Origin: Sipunculus nudus
Lineage: Eukaryota; Annelida; Sipuncula; Golfingiida; Sipunculidae
Reading direction: 5' to 3'
NCBI GenBank assembly: GCA_026874595.1
Contig: CM049320.1
Coordinates: 38,936,714 to 39,000,713 of the forward strand
DNA: 64,000 nt
Shown here: positions 12,111 through 22,177 of the stretch, piece by piece
Position numbering within the stretch: position 1 is the stretch's first letter
How the letters are laid out: every line of letters starts with the position of its first letter
The notes under the pieces: generated by a model
Database searches by the model: none
Told to the model about the DNA's origin: nothing
What the model saw: only the letters and a program-made list of their open reading frames with translations
Program-made: the position numbers and the translations under genes

Positions 12111-14940
12111 TGTACAATGTCTCATATAAATGGAATTACAGGAACACTCTCAGGGTGTCCAACATTTTACTACAATAAGCTCTCAACAAATTTGCCTGCC
12201 ATTTGAATTTAATGGAAAATAATTCATGTTTTTTTTTATTTTGGGTAATTCAAGGATACAATAAATCCCCTTGCCTACCAAAAGGAATACATGACAACAT
12301 TAGAAAATCTTTAGAGAATTATGTGTGACAGAAAATCTCAGATTGTGGTCTGTTTGTCATAACGTGAGCAACAGAATCAGAAAGTATGTTCCTGTTGAGA
12401 TATCAAATGTGAAAAAGGTGTCACTTAAGGACGGACAGCATGACAGACAGACTGACAAGGTGATATATATATATATATATATACTAGTTTGATGAGGGCC
12501 TAAGGTATACTGAACAAGTATATATTCTTTTTCATCATTGGCAGATAATTTGAAACATCTGTTTTATTTAGAATTTTTCAATCTTTCAATCTTTTCTTCA
12601 CGAATGTCATAAAGAGTTCTGTTATTTTAAATATCAATCTTTTAGCTACATGCAATTACATTTGTACATGAAATACCACAGAGGCCAAAGTATGAATTAC
12701 TGATCATGCTTTCATATGTGGATGAGACGTCTTATTCATAAAGGTTTTATTTTCAGAATAATTTATTTTTCGCCAATATCGTGTATTTGAAATACTTGTG
12801 AAATATAACCTGACTACAGTATATGAGAGAATACTTACTGTTTATTATTGCTGTTTGCTGCGCCCCCTGGACGCCCGTCACAAAACTAATGCTCTGTATT
12901 CATAACGCAGGATAACGCACCATAGACTTACCGTCCTAATCCAATTTTCCATGCCAAAAATTTGCGTTAAATAACTATGCTACACCATTGAACACATTTC
13001 TATATGGCTCAAGGACACCCCTACCATAAAGTTGATAATTTTTTATTTATTTACATGGGAATTTCTCGGGAATATAAATGAAATTCTAATTAGGACTGTT
13101 GGCTAGCCGATTGGTTGAAGTGAGTCGGCAAAGTGACACAAAGTTCGCCAACAAGGGCAATGTTTCAACTGACCGTGCCATGTTGTTATGACAATTACTC
13201 ATATAAAACTTCCACAAAAGATTGATATCTATCTTAATTATTATCATTTTGTACTTAAAATCTGAATATTTCTTATTCCTTAAGCCAATTTCTATGTACA
13301 TTATGCCTGTTATGAAGGTCGAGCGATGTCACCAATTTTCAAGATGGCGGCCATCGGACTTGCCACTCGATATACCTCGTGCTTTGACAAATCTCAGAAT
13401 ATGTTTTAAACAAAATAAATATGAAAAGTTGTTCAATAAAGCTTAGTTACTGAAATTCAAGAATGTTTATTATGTCATCAGTTAAAAAAAGACGTCTAAC
13501 ATTGTTTTGACACTGTTAGCCATCATGCAATTCCACGGGGATTCCCCGGAAAAAACTGTCACTGGGCGACAAAAAAGGGAAACACTTGCTTTACTGGCAG
13601 TACCAAAATGATCTAAGTTAACATAAAATAGGTTGAAATACATATATATAAATGTAAGCTTTTAACATTCTAGTGGACTTCTGGCTATTTCCATGGGATT
13701 TTATACAAATTGAAGTATAAATCTGTGAATTTGCATTTTTGTCACCTTTCTTTGAAGTTCACCTGGTCTTAATTAGTTTTTCATACCTGAACAGGTAGGC
13801 AATTGCAATTTATCCTTATTTGAAATCAGAATGACATTTCATGTCAAATATACAAGTATTTATTTTTTTTTATAAATTTCTTCAAACAAATCATATATGG
13901 TTTTGTTTAATTTATTTCAGGACTCCCCACCTATAATTTCTTAAATAACCTTAATCATATTTCATTAACCTGTTTAACTAGATCTTCGATGACAATACAC
14001 CAGGTACCGACGGATGATAATTCCCTTATTGTTCTTAAATTCTACAATGTCTTGACTGGGATGTACTATAGACATTCATGTACAAATATGCTAAAACAAC
14101 AAAGACACTATACTTACCTGAATTTACCTGATTTACCTGGTTCTATTAATAGATATATGTGAAATTTATGATTGGTAAAGTCATTAACCTCGTGCTCGTT
14201 ATCTCTGTAGTATGTGTTAAAAATTTCATAAGGATCCACAAAAAACTGATCACATTATCAATCATAACATTGATGTACATGGTGTCAAAATTCAAAGTGT
14301 GAGAAACCTAAAATTAATCTGAACAGTAAGGGGGGGGGGGGGGGGGTGTTTTGTGACAACCAAATACAAACAGTAAAGGGTTAAGGAAGAGTACCATCCT
14401 CGACAGTATTTCATATATAACGAACTGTAGACCAATTATAAGAGGATCAGTATGCATTAGAAGCTATGAACCAGGATCATCCGATTTACTATTTTTCTGT
14501 AATTTTCGGCCAAAATTTACCAATATTCAACCTTTCCTTGCTCATCTTCACAAATATGTAGAGTTAATCCTACATTCATAAAAAAATACAAAAACAGTAA
14601 GATAAAAAATTACAAGTGAACTTTACTTTAACCACTCATAAATGTTCATGTAAATTAGGGTTGCAAAAAGGAAATTCTATATAATCCATTTTTTTGTTCT
14701 TCAAGCGTGACAATGATTCGGAGGTTGGTACCGTAAGTGATGGTACATGATGGCAATTACCGCTGCCTGGAGCCATCTGCAGCCATGTTTTAATCATCAC
14801 TAAAATGGTGGGACGGTTTTAATTTCCACGTCTAATGGGTTTTGGAGAAAGAACCATTGACTGAAAAATTCATCTGAGGTGTAGATCACACTATTTTATA
14901 TAATACTTCAACGATGTGTGCGTCTGTGTGTGTGTCTGCT
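12111..14940. other. mostly unique AT-rich sequence
   Basis: Contains a TA run at about 12463-12482 preceded by a 'gacagacagactgac' tract, and a run of about 16 G at 14331-14346. A short block near 13330-13410 is described separately. No exon with convincing splice sites or protein similarity was found. Confidence 0.5.
13330..13409 (+). promoter_or_regulatory. YY1-like motif over a tiny ORF (possible promoter or first exon)
   Basis: CAAGATGGCGGCCAT (13340-13354) contains the classic YY1-type core AAGATGGCGGC, often found at metazoan transcription starts and start codons. The ATG in it opens a 21-codon frame (starting MAAIGLAT) that stops at 13409. No good splice donor is visible in the frame. 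It could be a 5' exon, an upstream ORF, or chance. Confidence 0.25.
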
Positions 14941-15367
14941 CAAGGCTCAATGTTTACTTTTAAAAGTAAAATAGGGCAAAGTAACATCTAGCTTTTACTT
15001 GCCATACATGAATTTTTACTTGTCCTACAAAATCAGTGACTGCAGCAACAAACTTATTAGTGTGTTCCATATGATAATTTTGCAACAATATACTTATACA
15101 GAAATTTGTTAGTTCATAATATTTCTCTTTAGCATCTGAACAGAATAACATACAGGTAATTTAAGACAGAGGTAATACAAAATGCATTTCACCAAGAAAG
15201 AAAATGCCTAACTTAAGATATGTTAAGATTCAGGCCTTTGGGTAAAGGTTTATATTGGACCCACTTACCAGCCAGGTAAGTAGGGGCCCAGTTTGGTTGC
15301 CCTACCACCTTTTACTAGAACTTTTACTTGCCCTGGGCAAGCTGTTAACTGTTAATGTTGAGCCCTG
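14941..15367 (+). mobile_element. MITE-like element ('gggctcaac' family), copy 3
   Basis: Left end 'aaggctcaatgtttac', right end 'gttaatgttgagccctg' (to 15367), with the family interior 'agtaacatctagctttta', 'tgaatttttacttgtccta' and 'cttgccctgggcaagct'. Flanks 'tctgctca' and 'gcagctca' agree at 6 of 8 positions, again suggesting an 8-bp target duplication. No coding capacity; the 63-aa minus frame inside is accidental. Confidence 0.7.
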
Positions 15368-15619
15368 CAGCTCATGGCAACCTCACACAAAACCTAAGAC
15401 TGAGTGATCATGCAAAAATCTTGACCAGGAATCAGACTTAAAAATTTAATGTAAACTGCCAAACTCAAACTAACTGCTGAGAGATGTGGGCAGTTCAGGA
15501 ACCCATGTTCTGTACAAAGCTGCAATTTCTTTTATTTGGTTGTACAACATATAATACTGTACAGGAATTTTGCAGTATAGATTGCCCATTTACACTCTAT
15601 ATTTATTTATTATACATTC

Positions 15620-16217
15620 AATATTAACTGGATCATTTACTGACATCCTACATGAACTAATCCTACATCCAATATTAACTGGAGCACATACTGACATCCT
15701 ACATGAACTAATCCTACGTCCAATATTAACTGGAGCACATACTGACATCCTTCATGAACTAATCCTACGTCCAATATTAACTGGAGCACATACTGACATC
15801 CTACATGAACTAATCCTACGTCCAATATTAACTGGAGCACATACTGACATCCTACATGAACTAATCCTACGTCCAATATTAACTGGAGCACATACTGACA
15901 TCCTACATGAACTAATCCTACGTCCAATATTAACTGGAGCACATACTGACATCCTACATGAACTAATCCTACGTCCAATATTAACTGGAGCACATACTGA
16001 CATCCTACATGAACTAATCCTACATCCAATATTAACTGGATCATATACTGACATCCTACATGAACTAAACCTACATCCAATATTAACTGGATCATATACT
16101 GACATCCTACACGAACTAAACCTACATCCAATATTAACTGGATCATATACTGACATCCTACACAAACTAAACCTACATCCAATATTAACTGGATTGTATA
16201 CTGACATCCTACATTAA
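15620..16217. repeat. 51-bp minisatellite, about 11-12 copies
   Basis: The unit runs 'catactgacatcctacatg' + 'aactaatcctacgtccaata' + 'ttaactggagca' (51 bp, 17 codons). Because 51 is divisible by three, frames stay open on both strands: plus 15570-16217 (peptide repeat HTDILHELILRPILTGA) and minus 15637-16320. Central units are nearly identical and edge units differ ('ggatcatatac', 'cctacatcc'), as expected for homogenisation at the centre of an array. I see no sign that either frame is a gene. Confidence 0.95.
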
Positions 16218-16239
16218 TAAAATTATATAACCAATAATA

Positions 16240-16650
16240 TATAATGAGTTTTATGAAAATCAATAGGATTTTTGGAAAGTAACCATGGTGAATCCAAAGT
16301 GCAATGACCTCTGACCTCATTTAATATGTATGGATTTTGCTTGAAATAGGCAAACTTAGGCAAAATATTCCATTCATCAACATTTCTGATGAGTTTTATC
16401 AAAATCCATCATATTCTTCATAAGATATCACGGTGACACCACAAAGTAGCCTAGTGTCACCCGTGACCCGCTTATTAAATAAGCATGGATGTTGCCAATA
16501 ATCAAACTTGGGCGAGATCCTCTGTTATGCTGAGTTCGTGAAAATCCATCAAGGCCACGGTTAGTTATTGTGGCGAAAGATAAGTTAAGTAACAGACAGA
16601 TGGAAGGAGGGTGGGTATAGAATAATACTCCCGTCATAGAATGAGCGTGT
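16240..16650. repeat. dispersed repeat, about 150-bp unit (family 6)
   Basis: Two diverged units share 'ttttatgaaaatcaatagg'/'ttttatcaaaatccatca' and 'cacaaagtagcctagtgtca'-type wording. A related segment is at about 48860-49050 ('gtgacaccataaagttgcc', 'tgacctcattaaatatg'). It ends with a 'acagacagatgg' tract, similar to the end of the related block at 62.6-62.7 kb. Class unknown; the GGAC/ACAGAC-rich end resembles the other array-bearing elements. Confidence 0.55.
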
Positions 16651-16715
16651 AAAAATCAGTATCATGAATGGGCTTTCCCTAAACTCACACATTAAGTGTA
16701 TTTGATCATGGTACT

Positions 16716-17154
16716 CAGGGCTTGACATAAACGGTAAATTGTTTGCTCGGGGCCAGTAAAAGTGCCAGAAAATGGTGGCAGGGCAACCAAAAGTGGACTT
16801 CTATTTGCCCTGGTGGTCAGGTGGGTCCAACACAAACCTTTACCTAAAGGCTTGAATTTTACCTTATCTCGATTTATCCATTTTTCTTTCTAGGAAAAAT
16901 TATATCATATTGTCATACCTCTTTCTCAAAATTACCTGCATGTATATCTGTGCAAATGCTGAAGACGCATATAATTAAGTTACAAACATTTCAACATGTT
17001 TATTGAGGCAAAATAATTAGGTGGAACACACTTTTTATGTTTGTGGCTCATCATTGATTTATGTAGGACAAGCAAAATTTCATGATGGGCAAGTAAAAGC
17101 TAGATGTTATTTGACATACTGGGCGATTCTGTCAAAAGTTAATGTCAAGCCCTG
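16716..17154 (-). mobile_element. MITE-like element ('gggctcaac' family), copy 4
   Basis: Starts 'cagggcttgacataaac' and ends 'agttaatgtcaagccctg': clear inverted ends. The interior in reverse orientation contains 'gcaagtaaaagctagatgtt' and 'tgccctggtggtcagg'. No target duplication is obvious. About 440 bp, without coding capacity. Confidence 0.7.
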
Positions 17155-19420
17155 CTGACAACTGGTATTTATAATTACATATCTCTGCAGTGTACAGAAA
17201 TGTGAAGCGAAACATCACTGGTCATGAAAGAGACAAATGTCAGTAATTGCACAACAGTTGTAACTTTTAATACCAAGTTCTGCCGTTGGGAACTTTACCA
17301 TGGAGTTGTAAACTGCCGGAACTTCCCCAAAACAAGGCATTCACCAATAGCAAATACACCTACAATTAATTCCTTATACAGGGCATTACAGGTGAGACAC
17401 CTAAAGCGCTACAATTGTAATTCTAAGTCTTAAGCTTTGACCTTTATGCAGGGCAGCCCTAGCTGGTTTTTAAAGCCACATCTCTTAAGAGTCTGAGCTC
17501 TTGCGCTGCGCTGTCACTGGGAAACAAGAACAATGGCCAACAGCATCTGCAGGTTTCTACATCATTAACCCTAATCAATCTCCGGCCCCTGAATCCTACT
17601 CCTACATCTCTATCCATCAACCCAGACTGAGGTTGTAACCTTGATCCCATAGTCATAACCCCCGAACAATTACGATATCAAACACTGGATAAAGACCCGC
17701 TCACTCAGTGGCTTAGTTGGGATTTGAACTTGCAGGTTTTTTAAGTTTTTTTTTCCACACAGTTAAATGTAACAATCAGTCATATGTTGGGCTTCATCTA
17801 TTTAAACATTAAAAAGTATGACATTTCTGCATGCTGTGGCTATGAAAGAATAAAATTTACCTGTCATAAAAAAGTACTGGGCCTTTAGTTACTGAAGGTA
17901 AATGCTCAGTTTGGGTTCATCTTGTGGACGTCTTTTTGATCATGAGGGTTTCATATTTGCATTATTCCCAAAAAGGAAATAATTGCAAAAATTAAACCTT
18001 CGTGAATAAAAGACTCCACCGTCAGAGGCAAATCGAAAGGAAAAAGATCGCTATTACAAATGATGTCAAACCTGTCAAATTAAATTTCTACTTGTTTAAT
18101 TTTCACATGGGTCACGTCCAGTCATTTTGCTCACATATTACCTAACATCAGAAATTCATAGAATAAATCATAATGCTCTATGTAGATTATTGTATGGCGT
18201 GCTCTTGAAAATGTAACCCTTGTGAAACAATGAAAAATGAAAATCGGTCAATTTTAACCTCACAAATATGAAGACAACCACAGTTTTCTTTCAAAAGATA
18301 ACAGTGTCGGAATTTTTTTCAGGATTTTTCTGCAGCAATAAAAAACATAAGGAAATGAAGAAAACTTTGATTCCAGGCAGGCTTACAAACAAATTAAATA
18401 ATGATGTCATATAACAATGAAAACTCAATTCATAATGGCAGCTGGCAGCTGTATTTTATATATTTCAGACTTAAAAAAAAATAATATTTTTAATGAAAAT
18501 TTTTCAAACTTAATTTCAAACAGTCAAAAAAATTTTTTTTACAATTTTATACTGGGCTTTCTAAGGTCTCCTACATTTATCTTTACTTAAAGTGGATACC
18601 TTAATTAGTTTCAAGATCAGTATATATATATAGACAGACAGATCTATTAGAGTATAACATTATACATTTTAATTAAAAAGACAATATTTATTTATACCAT
18701 TGATTGGTATTAGGGCCATTTTTCTTCGGCAGCTGACCTGGTGACCCCATGTTTCTCAAGCCTCACAGTATGTTCAACTTGTCAAACCTTGATTAGGGGA
18801 TTCGGGTGCGGGTTTCAGTGAAGTGGAACAACAACATACTCTAGTTTATTATCATTTTAATTATTGCCACTTCAATTAATTATCAATGAATAAAAATAAT
18901 TACATACATTCAGAACAACTATGATAACACAAGTACATACAGAACAATGTTTACACTTACTGCTTCACCCATATTAATTTAAAACTTTAGGTTAATTTTA
19001 TGTTCATTAAAATTTTATCACGAATAATTATTCTCAGTGCCCAATGCAAATCTAACTGACCTGCCCCCAGTTGAGCAATAACCAGCCTGCAATCTATTTA
19101 CTGCAGGGCAGTTTTGAGCAGGTGTGCCATGATAAAACTCCTCCCACCAAATTACTCGGGAGGTAAAGAGCTGCTTGAACTGATGGAAATGGGTATTAAC
19201 TCAAGCACACCACTGAGTGGTCTGGGTATTAAAATACATTTAATGGTTAATCCAAAGTAACAGAACTGACCAGGCCCTTGTTTTTTTCTTAAGGAAATTG
19301 TTAAAATACAAAGAACAGAGTGCAGCGGTAGGTAAACAAACGTAGGTAAATTGGACAAGGACTTCACTTGCCTGATAAGTTCACTTTTAATTCCAGCTTT
19401 AATTGTATGATAGAGGATAT
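17155..19420. other. mostly unique sequence, no proven gene
   Basis: Around 17440-17660 there is a less AT-rich block with AACAATGG (17529-17536, SOX-like) and 'cagcatctgcagg'. Near 17935-18250 phrases such as 'tgagggtttcatattt' and 'aaaccttcgtgaata' recall diffuse repeats also seen near 39.0-39.4 kb. Open frames are short and unrecognised. Confidence 0.4.
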
Positions 19421-19590
19421 ACAGTGAAACCTATCTTAAAGACTGTCTAATACAACCACCAGTATATGAAGGCCACCCTTGAGGGAACAAAAAATGTACA
19501 ACTGATCCATCTAATATGACCACATGAGAATCAAGACCACCTTTGGCCAGTCCAATGGGTGCATGGTCTTATTACACAAGTTTCACTGCA
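19421..19590. mobile_element. 'gtgaaac' MITE, unexpanded copy
   Basis: Left end 'acagtgaaacctatctt', right end 'gtttcactgc', inverted at the termini, with TA-rich borders. The interior holds 'acaaccaccagtatatgaa', 'atatgaccacatgagaatc' and 'gaccacctttggccagtcca', single versions of the 17-bp unit amplified at 11.6-12.1 kb. About 170 bp and non-coding. Confidence 0.65.
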
Positions 19591-19798
19591 TATGGATAAA
19601 AAGCATCAGAGAATTTCATAAATGCCACACAAACATGGATATTCTCTCCATAAAATTGCAATTCCTGTGCAAGATTGGGTATGTCTCTTGTTCGTGTGTC
19701 AGGTGAAAAACCTAAAACCAGTACTGATAAAGTAGAGCCTTGTTCACAGCCTGTATTCACTGAATACTAGGGTTGGGACGGTTACCGGTATACGGTAG

Positions 19799-21305
19799 AG
19801 TAAACCCGGCAAATATCGGACACCCGGGTAATATCGGACACTTGCCCATAAATCCTCAAAAAAATGGTCATTTTTGGTAATCCCGACCGACAGCATGCGA
19901 CAAATGAAAGTTTATGATTTGTTTTGTTTACAACTTCCGTTAAATACTGCCAAAAATTAAATAAAAGGTCATTTTTTATTGGTTTAACACGGCTTCCATG
20001 GAACCAATGACCGGTCTCAGCCGCCCTGGAAAGTTCAGGCACGACACACGTGATCGGCGTGACCCCAAAACTAGGTCAAGTTTTGACAGTCAGACGCGAT
20101 GTCATGACCTGTTGACCAGTTTATATCACCGTCAGACTGTTTATTTTTCATACATAGCATTTTGCTTGACTAAAAACAAAGATATTTTAAAATGTACTGT
20201 AATTTGTTAAGTGTCCGATATTACCCGGTGGCCAAAAAGGAACCTGGGTAATATCGGACACTCGGCACCATGAAAACTGGCAATCATTTTAAGAGAGTTT
20301 TGAAGGATAAACAACGACACATTGCCTCTAAAGCAAATATGATTAATTGTTATGATATTTGGAGTTATTTTTATAGCAGAACGACTGTATATAATTTCAT
20401 AGTACACGGGGTCATAATGTCACATATTTGCTATCTATATCTGCATTTAAAGTTGCTTGAATGCACCTTTTATAACTGAACAGTTTACTGAAAAAAATTG
20501 CAAATATTAAAATGTTATACTTATATATTATTATTTTAGCATATAATAATGTTAATTTGCCTTTTTGCATTTAGATGATCACTTTATATTCATATAGTAT
20601 AAAACTATAAGTTCTTGCATTTTGCATGCATCTTACCCATACCATAACAGAAGTCTTCAGTGCATGTATTTTAGAATTACCAGAAATAAAGGTATTATTG
20701 ATTATATACTGGGAAAATACACATATTATATCGGCATTTAATCTAGGGTGTTAGTAATTATTGATATTTTATACAAAATGACAGCTTAAAACATTTCAGT
20801 TTGCAAATTTCCGCTATCCTCGAGAACAGCCTTTCTGCGACGAATCGTCTGGCACTTTGCCAGTCACGATCTCGCACCAAGGTCCATAGAAGAAACCCAC
20901 AAACACGGCTCATCCGCGGGTTACCATTGGTAGAAAAACTGATCAAATGAAAGATTTGACAATGTTTTCCAATAAAACCATACGTTTTGTGCTTGTTATT
21001 GCGTCTGTGCCAGCTGTCAACGTCAGGTTTCCATGATATAACGGTTAACCCCTGCGCAAGGTATCGCCGTTTAGCCCGGTGTCCCATATTACCCGGGTGG
21101 TGTCCCATATTACCCAGGTGAACCTCCGCGGCGTCTCTTGCAAATTTTTTGTAATAGAGGGCGCCTGACCTTGACATGTTTAGTCTTAAAAAAATCTCCT
21201 GTTCGTGAGGTTTGAAATGATACCCGGAAGCCGGCGTTGTTTTGATTAGTCATGTGACGGTAAGCAGACGAAGCCAAAAGTGTCCGATAATTACCCCCCT
21301 TACTC
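19799..21305. mobile_element. 1,507-bp TA-inserting TIR element nested in the hAT-type copy
   Basis: The insertion splits 'acggta^ttatcac' of the host element; TA is present at both borders (19797-19798 and 21306-21307). The ends are inverted repeats matching at 20 of 26 positions: GAGTAA then TATCGGACAC on each side. The motif GGGTAATATCGGACAC recurs internally: a direct pair at the left end (about 19811-19842), a perfect 16-bp inverted pair at 20211-20226/20246-20261, and a 21-bp-spaced direct pair 'gtgtcccatattaccc' at 21079-21119. A 139-aa minus frame (20758-21177) is unrecognised. TA duplication fits Tc1/mariner/pogo-type or a related MITE; I cannot assign the family. Confidence 0.75.
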
Positions 21306-21484
21306 TATTATCACGATATCTGACAGCTACGGTTATCATACCGTCAACTTTCCTATTATCGCGATACCACGATATCATTTTTTGTTCACGATTTTGGTTC
21401 ACAAGCAAGCCCTTGAGGTTCAAAATAAATTTATTTCAAAGAATCACATTTATTTTTATAAACCACATGTATTTGAATACACAC

Positions 21485-21590
21485 GTGTGGGTGGAACCGT
21501 GTGCTTACAGACTTCGGGATTCGTCGGAAATGTCCGCGTGTGGGTGGAACCATGTGCTTACAGACTTCGGGATTAGTCGGAAATGTCTGG
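21485..21590. repeat. 53-bp tandem duplication inside the hAT-type element
   Basis: Two copies of 'gtgtgggtggaacc' + 'gtgtgcttacagacttcggg' + 'attcgtcggaaatgtc', spaced 53 bp. The sister element carries the same duplication at about 36000-36106, so it predates their spread. Confidence 0.85.
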
Positions 21591-22177
21591 AAGTAGCAGG
21601 ATGAATCAGAGAGGACAAAAGCTTGAGAATTCCAGGAGATAATAACATTATAATGAAAGAGCAATAAATACACATATTTATGCTTTTATTGCATGGAACG
21701 AAAATTTCAACATAAAAGTGTCACAACTGAATCGAACATTCCATATGGGTTGCATATTTTGCCATATAAAATTGGGATGGTATATTTAGCCATGATTGGT
21801 ATCACACGCTCTCCGAAAATTCACCGGGATTCTCCGGCTTTTATGTAGCTACAGGAAACTGATGGAAAGTTCTGACAAGCATGATTTGACGATGGGGGCA
21901 GGACTTCCTGCGCCTCAAGCTTGCACACCTGCAGGACCTTCATGCAGCTTACATCATCTTTCTGTGGTACTGGCACAATAGGTGTAAATGATATTAATAC
22001 TTAACCCCTTGTATAAAGTCAAGACTTTAAAGGTGGTTGTTATAAATATCATTATTAATGGCTTATTAATGCCATTATATATAATTAAAAATATCACGAT
22101 ATCACGGTATATCGCGATAAAATTTGAATAATTATCATGATATTAAAAACCCATATCGTCCCAACACTACTGAATAC

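Larger units (their letters stand above)
19769..22169 (+). mobile_element. non-autonomous hAT-type element with nested insertion
   Basis: Terminal inverted repeats are TAGGGTTGGGACG (19769-19781) and, read on the other strand, TAGTGTTGGGACG (22169-22157). A perfect 8-bp target duplication CTGAATAC flanks it at 19761-19768 and 22170-22177, the length expected for the hAT superfamily. Without the nested element it is about 890 bp and matches the inverted copy at 35410-36310 along its whole length. Subterminal regions are rich in 'cgatatc' and 'accggta'. There is no transposase; the small frame at 21796-21981 is shared by both copies but resembles no known protein. Confidence 0.9.

Noticed and set aside
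15570-16320. ORFs of 215, 227 and 151 aa
   Set aside because: Translations of the 51-bp minisatellite on both strands; no recognisable family.
20758-21177. 139-aa minus-strand ORF as a transposase fragment
   Set aside because: No catalytic or DNA-binding motif is visible, and its PGNMGH repeats are just translations of the element's repeated terminal motif.
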